A DNA stretch of 26,418 nt from positions 1 through 26,418 of the IMG/VR virus record IMGVR_UViG_3300037247_000644; one strand, 5' to 3'. Shown here piece by piece: positions 11,680-17,780 of the stretch (its first letter is position 1; every line of letters starts with the position of its first letter). The DNA comes from a virus. Both the position numbers and the translations under genes were made by a program. The notes under the pieces were generated by a model. The model ran no database searches, was not told where the DNA came from, and saw only the letters and a list, made by a program, of their open reading frames with translations.

Positions 11680-12063
11680 GTGGCGTATAAGAAAATAGCA
11701 GATGAGGACAAGGCGATTGCCATTATCGTTATGCAGGCTGCTGGTTATCCGGATAGGTCCGGTGCGCTTCGCCGGGCAGGAAAGGAGACCGGCATATCAA
11801 CTCGGACCTTGCGACGCTATTGGCTGGACAAAGATAATCCTATTGTTGACAACCTTGTCACCCCCAAAAAAGGAACCATTATTGAAAAGCTAGACAGTGT
11901 TATCCACATGATTCTTGACTCATTTGACATGGATACCATTAACGAGGCAGAACTAAGGGAGCGGGCAACGGCCTTGGGAATTGTGATAGATAAGATGCAA
12001 ATATTAACCGGTGGTCCAACTGAAAACGTCAACCAGCAAATTCTCATGAAGTGGGCTGAATAG
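11680..12063 (+). CDS. Terminase small subunit-like HTH protein
   Basis: A 127-residue DNA-binding protein immediately before the large terminase. The N-terminal HTH is AIIVMQAAGYPDRSGALRRA, then KETGISTRTLRRYWLDK; a helical C-terminal region (EKLDSVIHMILDSFDMDTI, then ERATALGIVIDKMQIL) would form the oligomer. Small terminases recognise the packaging site and hand DNA to the large subunit. The GTG start at 11680 follows GGAGATAGATA; the stop overlaps the large-subunit GTG by one base. Assignment rests on position and domain layout. Confidence 0.65.
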   Translation: MAYKKIADEDKAIAIIVMQAAGYPDRSGALRRAGKETGISTRTLRRYWLDKDNPIVDNLVTPKKGTIIEKLDSVIHMILDSFDMDTINEAELRERATALGIVIDKMQILTGGPTENVNQQILMKWAE

Positions 12064-13247
12064 TGGAAATCGTATTACCGGCACTTCACATAGGACAGCG
12101 GCGAGTTGCTGAGGATACGTCAAGATTCAAGGTTATGGCATGTGGAAGACGCTGGGGGAAAAGTCGTTTAGGTGCTGCCCTGTGCGTCAAGACAGCTCTG
12201 GAAGGCGGACGGGCCTGGTGGATTGCCCCTAGCTACCCAATGAGTCAAATTGGATGGAGACTGATTAAGCAGTTAGGTCGGCAGATACCCGGCTCAAAAG
12301 TAAGGCTTGTGGATCGGCTGGTCGATATGCCCGGAAACGGAAACATCCAGGTCAGATCAGCAGATAACCCCGATAGTCTCCGCGGCGAAGGGCTCGATTT
12401 CGTGGTACTAGACGAGTGCGCCTTTATGAAAGAGGATGCCTGGACACACGCTATCAGGCCGGCACTGTCCGACCGGCAAGGCGAAGCCATGTTCATCAGC
12501 ACTCCAAAAGGGCGTAACTGGTTTTTCAGGTTATATCAGCTCGGGCAAGACGACCTCAATGACGAGTGGGCTTCCTGGCACTTTCCGACAAGTGATAATC
12601 CGTACATTCCAGATGATGAAATAGAGGCAGCTCGAAAGGGAATGCCAGAGCGAATCTATCAACAGGAATTCCTTGCGCTATTCCTAGACGACGCTGGTGG
12701 CGTGTTCCGACGTGTCATGGAGGCTGCTACAGCGACGATACAAGAAGAGTCCGTGGGGGGCCATCAGTATTCGATGGGCGTCGATTGGGGCAGGCATGAG
12801 GACTTTACCGTGCTAACTTTATTCGATATGACGACTAAGGAAGTGGTCGCGACTGACCGCTATACACAAATTGATTATGGTATCCAGATCAACAGGCTCA
12901 AGGCCATGTATGAACGATTCCATCCGGTCACTATCGTCGCGGAATTGAACAGCATGGGCGGGCCATTGGTCGAACAACTACTAGGCGATGGCTTGCCGGT
13001 CCAAGGATTCCAGACGACCAATACAACCAAAGAGCAAATAATACGTGACCTTGAAGGCGCGTTTGAACGGGGCGAGATTCGGATCCCGAATGACCCTGTA
13101 TTGATTGGCGAGTTACAAGCATATGAGCAAGAACGATTGCCAGCGGGCAAGTTTAGATTCAATGCCCCATCAGGCATGCACGATGACCATGTGATTAGTT
13201 TGGCGCTAGCATGGTCGACGGTGCCATCATCGTGGTGGGCGTGGTGA
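12063..13247 (+). CDS. Terminase large subunit
   Basis: A 394-residue packaging motor and nuclease. The ATPase domain has Walker A CGRRWGKS (27-34), Walker B VVLDECA (114-120) and coupling motif STPKG (146-150). The RNase H-like nuclease domain shows acidic residues in GVDWGRHEDF (D241), AELNSMGG (E294) and HDDHV (D374, D375). It pumps DNA into the procapsid through the portal and cuts concatemers. The GTG start at 12063 is set by the overlap with the small-subunit stop. Length is short for the family but both domains are complete. Confidence 0.92.
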   Translation: MEIVLPALHIGQRRVAEDTSRFKVMACGRRWGKSRLGAALCVKTALEGGRAWWIAPSYPMSQIGWRLIKQLGRQIPGSKVRLVDRLVDMPGNGNIQVRSADNPDSLRGEGLDFVVLDECAFMKEDAWTHAIRPALSDRQGEAMFISTPKGRNWFFRLYQLGQDDLNDEWASWHFPTSDNPYIPDDEIEAARKGMPERIYQQEFLALFLDDAGGVFRRVMEAATATIQEESVGGHQYSMGVDWGRHEDFTVLTLFDMTTKEVVATDRYTQIDYGIQINRLKAMYERFHPVTIVAELNSMGGPLVEQLLGDGLPVQGFQTTNTTKEQIIRDLEGAFERGEIRIPNDPVLIGELQAYEQERLPAGKFRFNAPSGMHDDHVISLALAWSTVPSSWWAW

Positions 13248-13253
13248 GGTAAC

Positions 13254-13421
13254 ATGAGTTCACAAAATAGAGTTGGCTTTGTTATGCTACTCGTAATTAT
13301 CATTGGCTTATTAATCAACCTGACAAATGATGGTTATGTTGAAATAAATGAGTGGGCGGTATTTCTTGTAGTACTAGGTGCGGCTGGGGCTGCAATTAAA
13401 GATAGCGGTTTTGGGGTGTAG
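13254..13421 (+). CDS. Small membrane protein between terminase and portal
   Basis: A 55-residue protein with two hydrophobic segments, about residues 7-23 (VGFVMLLVIIIGLLINL) and 34-49, separated by a short polar loop TNDGYVEINE. ATG 13254 is preceded by GAGGT. Small membrane proteins between packaging genes are sometimes holins or superinfection-exclusion proteins, but nothing here decides that. Confidence 0.55.
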   Translation: MSSQNRVGFVMLLVIIIGLLINLTNDGYVEINEWAVFLVVLGAAGAAIKDSGFGV

Positions 13422-13439
13422 TAGGCTGGGGAGCCGATT

Positions 13440-14915
13440 ATGAAGAACAAAAAGACGATAACGATATTCGATGGCAAGCAGTTCAAAACCATTGCCTTTG
13501 AGTCGGTCGAGGATTGGGAGGCGTGGATAGCAGGCAAGGACGTATCAAACGATCCCTATATTTCATCTGCCTGGTATTACAGCAACGTCAGGAAGCGGGC
13601 GTCGATGTCGAAAGCCGTGCCGCGAATACTGACGAATATCAGCGGAAACACTGAACTGGAAGAGAAGGAACTGCCCTTCTTGATAGATATAGCCGACTTG
13701 ATTAGCCGGTCGTCTATTGCCCTCGACCGTTACGCCGCCGCCTATTGGGGCAAGATACGAAGCGGTAATACTCTAGTCAAAGTACGTTGGCTTGACCCAA
13801 CGACGATAGACCCTATTTACGATTCGGCTGGCGCTGGACTGATGTACTTCCAGCGGTCGGTTGGTGGCGAGCAACGGCAGTATCCTTATGATAAGGATAC
13901 CGACATGAGTCCTGATCTTGGATGGGTTTGGTTGCTCGGCATGAATGAAGCAGGGCCTGGCATAGCACCAGAGCATGTGGCCAAGCTACCAGCAAACATC
14001 CTGGCTAGCGGTGACAAGGTTATTCGCGACCACTACGAACGTGGCGCCATCAGCCAGCATTGGATAACAGCAAAGCATAATCCAGTGAAGGCAGAGAAAG
14101 AACGATTGTTGGCCAAGATAAGGCGGGTATTATTTGGCGGCGTTGATACCAGTCATGCCGTTGAGATTTTTAATGAAGCGCAGGGATTGACTATCCAGAA
14201 GATAGGCAGCAACCCGGACGAATTTTACGTCGAAGCGATTGACGAATCTAACAAGGTCGACGTTGGTGCTGTACTGGAAACACCCCGCCTGATAATCAAC
14301 CCTGATTCAGCTGCAAACAGGTCGATGCTTGACCGTACTTGGTCTTCCTGGATTGACTATACTATCGTGCCACATACGCAGATGATAGTTAATGCCTTAA
14401 ACTATCATATCCTTGAGCCGAATGGATACACGCTGAAACTGAACCCACACGCTATGACAATCAGCCAAGAAGAGGAGCGCCAGCGAGCCCAGGCGTGGAT
14501 GCTGTATGTTAGTCAGGGCGCTAACCCTAAAACAGCGGCGGCTATGCTTGGCCTGGATGTACCAGAGGGCATGAAACTCATGGCAGACGAGCCACCCATT
14601 AACGTCCAGAGGCCTAACATTACGCCAGAGCAAGAAGAACAGGAAGAAGCCAGAGATGAAAGCGAGAAAGAAAGCGATAAGATAATGGCACTTGCTCAGT
14701 TAGGCCGTTGGGTCAAGCACGGCAATCACTTGAAGCGACCGTTTCAAAGCGATATATTGACAAAGCAGGAAATAGCCGACGTTATATATGCGGCTAATAT
14801 AGGCAAGCCTAGTCTATCAGATGAAGAGAAACGACAGGCAATTGAGGAGGTGGGCAAGGCTCAAGATGCGCCCTTTCGTCCTCGAGAAGTCGGGGACTGG
14901 GAAAGCTATCCCTAA
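13440..14915 (+). CDS. Portal protein
   Basis: A 491-residue portal protein, by family pattern and position after the large terminase. Visible family features are SSAWYYSNVRKRASMSKAVP near the start, LVKVRWLDPTTIDPIY (about 113-128), HWITAKHNPVKAEKERLL and KIRRVLFGGVDTSHAV. LDVPEGMKL and a charged tail with EQEEQEEARDESEKES follow. Twelve copies of such proteins normally form the ring through which DNA enters and leaves the head and on which the terminase docks. ATG 13440 follows GGGGAG. The C-terminal 90 residues are a low-complexity, charged extension. Confidence 0.8.
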   Translation: MKNKKTITIFDGKQFKTIAFESVEDWEAWIAGKDVSNDPYISSAWYYSNVRKRASMSKAVPRILTNISGNTELEEKELPFLIDIADLISRSSIALDRYAAAYWGKIRSGNTLVKVRWLDPTTIDPIYDSAGAGLMYFQRSVGGEQRQYPYDKDTDMSPDLGWVWLLGMNEAGPGIAPEHVAKLPANILASGDKVIRDHYERGAISQHWITAKHNPVKAEKERLLAKIRRVLFGGVDTSHAVEIFNEAQGLTIQKIGSNPDEFYVEAIDESNKVDVGAVLETPRLIINPDSAANRSMLDRTWSSWIDYTIVPHTQMIVNALNYHILEPNGYTLKLNPHAMTISQEEERQRAQAWMLYVSQGANPKTAAAMLGLDVPEGMKLMADEPPINVQRPNITPEQEEQEEARDESEKESDKIMALAQLGRWVKHGNHLKRPFQSDILTKQEIADVIYAANIGKPSLSDEEKRQAIEEVGKAQDAPFRPREVGDWESYP

Positions 14916-14919
14916 ACGA

Positions 14920-15174
14920 ATGAATGATAGGCAATTGAGGCGATTCGAGAAAGAGGGCACAGGACAGATATCGGCGGCATTGGCCCGACTGCAAAGGGAA
15001 CTATTCCGTGGCATTAATTCAGACAATGTCGGTCTGTTACCGGGCAAGATGAATGACCCGGACATCATGGGCCCATTTCGTGATATGATAATAACATTAC
15101 TGAGAGAGTGGGCGTTAGCAGGATCAGAATTTGGACGAGAACGAATTGAAAAAGAAATCCTTGGAGTCAGCTAA
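14920..15174 (+). CDS. Minor head protein (Mu gpF-like), N-terminal part
   Basis: An 84-residue frame that appears to be the first part of the Mu gpF / SPP1 gp7-type minor head protein. It has an N-terminal helix (RQLRRFEKEGTGQISAALAR), a middle, and EWALAGSEFGRERIEKEILG, which in this family runs straight on into the next domain. The frame stops at TAA 15172 after GVS. The continuation AKQAASISINWELAN is in another frame (15170 onward), so one extra base around 15169 has split the gene. ATG 14920 is chosen after the portal stop; an in-frame ATG at 14821 lies within the portal gene and lacks a ribosome site. Confidence 0.6.
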   Translation: MNDRQLRRFEKEGTGQISAALARLQRELFRGINSDNVGLLPGKMNDPDIMGPFRDMIITLLREWALAGSEFGRERIEKEILGVS

Positions 15175-15646
15175 ACAAGCGGCTAGCATTTCGATTAACT
15201 GGGAGTTGGCCAATACCGAAGCCGTTGAATGGGCAAGATTATACGGCAGCGAACTGGTTAAAGACTTAACAGAGACAACCTTACGCCGATTGCAAGAAGA
15301 GATCGCCAACTTCATAGAACGCGGTGATATGACTATTCCTCAACTCAAGAAGCAACTCATCCCTTTGTTTGGTGAGAAGCGGGCAGACCTGATCGCAACC
15401 ACTGAGGTGACTCGTGCTTTCGCAGAGGGCAACCTGATCGCCTGGAAAGAGACGGGCTTTACTGAGGGCAAGGAATGGGTCACAGCTAATGATGAACTTG
15501 TCTGTCCTATCTGTGCTCCGCTGGATGGCGAGGTGGTGGCTATTAACGCTGACTTTTCTAGCGGTTATCATTCTCCGCCGGCTCATCCGCGTTGTAGGTG
15601 TGGCGTTAACCCTGTACCGATACTGGACATGGGAAATGAAGAATGA
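15131..15646 (+). CDS. Minor head protein (Mu gpF-like), C-terminal part
   Basis: The C-terminal 171 residues of the minor head protein. The signature is EWVTANDELVCPICAPLDG, followed by SPPAHPRCRCG, the cysteine/histidine pattern of the Mu gpF domain; TEVTRAFAEGNLIAWK precedes it, as in the family. Such proteins sit near the portal in the procapsid. It can start at TTG 15131, but the family context suggests it is translated as the continuation of the previous frame. Its stop overlaps the next gene by four bases. Confidence 0.75.
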   Translation: MDENELKKKSLESAKQAASISINWELANTEAVEWARLYGSELVKDLTETTLRRLQEEIANFIERGDMTIPQLKKQLIPLFGEKRADLIATTEVTRAFAEGNLIAWKETGFTEGKEWVTANDELVCPICAPLDGEVVAINADFSSGYHSPPAHPRCRCGVNPVPILDMGNEE

Positions 15647-16104
15647 CAATCAAAATTGAAGGATTAGAAGCCATCGTCAAAAAGCTGGATTCGCTAAACA
15701 AACCAGGCGTGTTCAAGCGGCCCATGACCCAGAGCGTTCAACACCTGCATCGAAAGATAGCCAGACCACCCGTGAAACAGCCGGGAGCGTTTAGCAGATT
15801 GGCCACACAAGCCCAGAAAAGGGCATATTGGGCACGGGTAAGCAGCGGCGAGATCCAAGAGATGCCCGGTGGTGGCTATAGACGAACCAATCAGCTCAAA
15901 AACAGTTGGACTACAAAGGTGTCACCCGATGGGCGAACGGGTGAAGTTGGAACCAACATTCCGTATGGTCGTTATGTGCAAGGTCAATGGCAGCAGCCCT
16001 TCCACAAGGCGTCCAACTGGCCCCGCGTCGACAAGGTAGTCAAAGAAGAGGCTAAGACGATTATTCGATTCTTCCAGCAGGCATATGAGAGGGCGTTGAA
16101 ATGA
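15643..16104 (+). CDS. Tail-completion protein, HK97 gp10-like
   Basis: A 153-residue protein with the shape of HK97 gp10-type head-tail or tail-completion proteins. It opens with a short beta segment (MTIKIEGLEAIVKKLD), then QSVQHLHRKIARP, TNQLKNSWTTKVSP, GEVGTNIPYGRYVQGQW and a C-terminal amphipathic helix. This family joins heads to tails; position after the minor head protein agrees. It starts and ends in ATGA overlaps. Confidence 0.65.
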   Translation: MTIKIEGLEAIVKKLDSLNKPGVFKRPMTQSVQHLHRKIARPPVKQPGAFSRLATQAQKRAYWARVSSGEIQEMPGGGYRRTNQLKNSWTTKVSPDGRTGEVGTNIPYGRYVQGQWQQPFHKASNWPRVDKVVKEEAKTIIRFFQQAYERALK

Positions 16105-16283
16105 AAAACGACGATTACAGCCATGCTAAGAATGCGGTTCTCCTAGACTTAGTTCACAGCTTGTTAAGCAGTTGGATTGTTTACAAGCCTGACTACATCG
16201 ATTCCGAAGAGCTGAGAGATGTGCGGGCCAAGATTCACGACTGGGCTGCAGCGGCATATGACGAGGTGTTGAAAGATGAGTGA
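16101..16283 (+). CDS. Hypothetical 60-residue protein
   Basis: A small mostly helical protein with LLDLVHSLLSSWIVYKPDYI, of unknown function, between the tail-completion gene and several other tiny genes. Its start overlaps the previous stop by four bases. Confidence 0.5.
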   Translation: MKNDDYSHAKNAVLLDLVHSLLSSWIVYKPDYIDSEELRDVRAKIHDWAAAAYDEVLKDE

Positions 16284-16422
16284 AACAATAAAACTTAAAG
16301 ATGCATATAAGCATTACGCGAAACAGCTTGGCACAAAAGTCGAAATGCTAACTGCTGAAGAAAAGAAGATAGCTTTACTAAACTGGATGCTTGAAAAGGA
16401 CAAGGTCGATGAACGAACCTGA
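16276..16422 (+). CDS. Hypothetical 48-residue protein
   Basis: A small frame starting MSETIKLKDAYKHYAKQLG. ATG 16276 overlaps the previous gene by 8 bases and it overlaps the following gene by 14 bases. It has a mixed-charge helical composition and no recognisable family. Confidence 0.5.
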   Translation: MSETIKLKDAYKHYAKQLGTKVEMLTAEEKKIALLNWMLEKDKVDERT

Positions 16423-16597
16423 ACCAAGCTACACGACCGCGACGTATCCAGATGTTGAGATGAAACCAGGGCCGCCAAAGCTACCCGTATGGATGCAGCG
16501 ATATCTTGAGCAACGGCATCGGGCATTACTGACTGAATTGCATGAGATTAGAATGATACTGGGCAAGCCACAACTGAAGGAACCTAGGGTTAGGTGA
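16409..16597 (+). CDS. Hypothetical Pro-rich protein, 62 residues
   Basis: A protein with a proline-rich N-terminal half (NEPEPSYTTATYPDVEMKPG) and a helical C-terminal half (MQRYLEQRHRALLTELHEIR). ATG 16409 follows AAGGACAAGG; an upstream TTG at 16391 in the same frame lies in the neighbouring gene and is less likely. Function unknown. Confidence 0.5.
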   Translation: MNEPEPSYTTATYPDVEMKPGPPKLPVWMQRYLEQRHRALLTELHEIRMILGKPQLKEPRVR

Positions 16598-16608
16598 AGG
16601 AGCATGAA

Positions 16609-16806
16609 ATGAACAAAGATTATTCAGCAAAGCAGTTCTTCAAGAAAAGGGACCGTCTACCTCAACAATTCTTTATATCAGCGTCGGCTCGTGTAGCTGT
16701 CAAAAAATACGTAGTAGCCCAACAGGAACTTGCAGAATCGTTACAAGAGTTCGCCAAAGCGTATGAGGATTTTGTTTCTGCTTATAACCGGGCGTGCGAG
16801 AATTAG
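16609..16806 (+). CDS. Hypothetical coiled-coil-like protein
   Basis: A 65-residue protein (MNKDYSAKQFFKKRDRLPQQ) with a C-terminal long helix (VVAQQELAESLQEFAKAYED). AAGGAG sits six bases before ATG 16609, which is preferred over the GTG at 16594. No family recognised. Confidence 0.5.
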   Translation: MNKDYSAKQFFKKRDRLPQQFFISASARVAVKKYVVAQQELAESLQEFAKAYEDFVSAYNRACEN

Positions 16807-16820
16807 GTAAAGGAGTGAGG

Positions 16821-16985
16821 ATGATAGACTGGAACATAGTTGAATTAGCATTAACAATAGGTACGGTGGTTTTTAGTCTTGTCGCCACCATAACAATATT
16901 TATTATCATATATACGCTCTGGAAGATGGACAATCGACAAGTAAGGAGCGGGAAAGATGATACCATTCATCAAGTTGATCTATGA
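16821..16985 (+). CDS. Small membrane protein
   Basis: A 54-residue protein with one long membrane helix (about residues 7-32, LALTIGTVVFSLVATITIF and continuing) and a basic cytoplasm-type tail (KMDNRQVRSGKDD). AAAGGAGTGAGG precedes ATG 16821. Role unknown; it overlaps the next gene by 29 bases. Confidence 0.55.
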   Translation: MIDWNIVELALTIGTVVFSLVATITIFIIIYTLWKMDNRQVRSGKDDTIHQVDL

Positions 16986-17328
16986 CCCATTGTGTAACTG
17001 GTGGGTTTGCGGTGATGAGGATGGACAGTTATTGACAGCAACCGCTGAGTTTATTGAGGATGCGGCTATTAAGTGGCGGTCAGAATCGCTTCGGGCGGTT
17101 GCCGTGCCAAAGGAGCTGGAGATTATGAATCCTATCCCAACACCGGACGAGAAGCCGATGACAAGCCAGGCGATCAGTATAAATAAATGTGTTGTTGGTC
17201 GATATATTATCCGTGCTGGTTTTTCACCTGATGATAATCTTTGGTTATATCACGACCAACTCTATCCAAATCCTGAGTACATTCCTGCTACACTAGAAGA
17301 CATGGCAGGAATATTTGACAGCAATTGA
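16957..17328 (+). CDS. Hypothetical 123-residue protein
   Basis: A protein of unknown function. Two similar halves are suggested by LIYDPLCNWWVCGDEDGQLL near the start and RAGFSPDDNLWLYHDQLYPN in the second half, each with a W-rich beta segment. ATG 16957 overlaps the membrane-protein gene. It is the last gene before the structured leader. Confidence 0.55.
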   Translation: MIPFIKLIYDPLCNWWVCGDEDGQLLTATAEFIEDAAIKWRSESLRAVAVPKELEIMNPIPTPDEKPMTSQAISINKCVVGRYIIRAGFSPDDNLWLYHDQLYPNPEYIPATLEDMAGIFDSN

Positions 17329-17353
17329 CAAAGAAACCATAAAAGTTTAGACT
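17325..17353 (+). promoter_or_regulatory. Candidate promoter of capsid operon
   Basis: TTGACA (17325-17330), 17 bases and TAGACT (17348-17353) form a moderate sigma-70 promoter. It lies across the stop codon of the previous gene, with the start expected near 17360, upstream of the hairpin leader. A TATACT just downstream (17353-17358) is at too long a spacing. Confidence 0.4.
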
Positions 17354-17370
17354 ATACTTCAGGTATATTC

Positions 17371-17396
17371 CCCGCCGTTGCTGCGGTGATGGCGGG
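17371..17396 (+). promoter_or_regulatory. Leader hairpin 1
   Basis: CCCGCC (17371-17376) pairs with GGCGGG (17391-17396) around a 14-base loop in the leader of the capsid operon. TATAC-TTCAG-GTATA just upstream (17353-17367) could form a second weak stem. Confidence 0.5.
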
Positions 17397-17421
17397 TAGG
17401 TATACTTAACAACTAAATAAG

Positions 17422-17441
17422 CCCCCTGGACCACCACCGGG
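17422..17441 (+). repeat. 20-base hairpin repeat, copy 1
   Basis: CCCCCTGGACCACCACCGGG, identical to 17456-17475. Each copy can form CCTGG/CCGGG (one G-T pair) closing a seven-base loop ACCACCA. Confidence 0.85.
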
Positions 17442-17455
17442 CGAACGGGTATCAA

Positions 17456-17475
17456 CCCCCTGGACCACCACCGGG
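17456..17475 (+). repeat. 20-base hairpin repeat, copy 2
   Basis: Exact second copy, 34 bases downstream. Its CCGGG end is also the 5' arm of the terminator at 17470-17505, so the two folds exclude each other. Confidence 0.85.
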
Positions 17476-17505
17476 TTAAGGATGAAAGTCCTCAGCCCGG
17501 TTTTT
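17470..17505 (+). terminator. Intrinsic terminator or attenuator before capsid genes
   Basis: ACCGGG (17470-17475) pairs with CCCGGT (17496-17501); AGGA-TGAAAG-TCCT forms an inner stem; a run of five T (17501-17505) follows. It is 15 bases upstream of the next gene, with a promoter and hairpins before it, as in attenuation or antitermination leaders. Confidence 0.7.
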
Positions 17506-17519
17506 GCGTTTATGGGGAA

Positions 17520-17780
17520 ATGACAGAATTAAATCATATGGCCTGTAGGAATCTAGAATCATCTGTCTTACATCAGGCGATAAAGGACGTGGCTTATGGG
17601 GCGCCAGAGCAAAGGGAACGGGCTCAGTGGTGGATTGCTGGTCCAAACGCAGATCACATAGCGGAACAACTAGGCATCACCAACTGGCCACCGGACGAAG
17701 ATTGCTACGATCGTGAACTAAAGGCGCATCTAAAACGCGGAGCGATACACATGGGGGTGAGTGATATATGGAGCCGTTGA
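17520..17780 (+). CDS. Hypothetical 86-residue protein
   Basis: A protein of unknown function, first gene after the capsid leader. The sequence SVLHQAIKDVAYGAPEQRERA followed by WWIAGPNADHIAEQLGI resembles many small phage proteins that contain a short helix and a W-W pair and seem to be linked with recruitment near virion genes. ATG 17520 follows GGGGAA; it overlaps the capsid gene by 13 bases. Confidence 0.55.
   Translation: MTELNHMACRNLESSVLHQAIKDVAYGAPEQRERAQWWIAGPNADHIAEQLGITNWPPDEDCYDRELKAHLKRGAIHMGVSDIWSR

Noticed and set aside
15131-15174. A programmed +1 frameshift signal in the minor head gene
   Set aside because: No known slippery codon or stimulatory structure is evident at GTC-AGC-TAA; an indel is simpler.
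17422-17475. A CRISPR array
   Set aside because: Only two short copies with a 14-base spacer; no further repeats and no cas genes.
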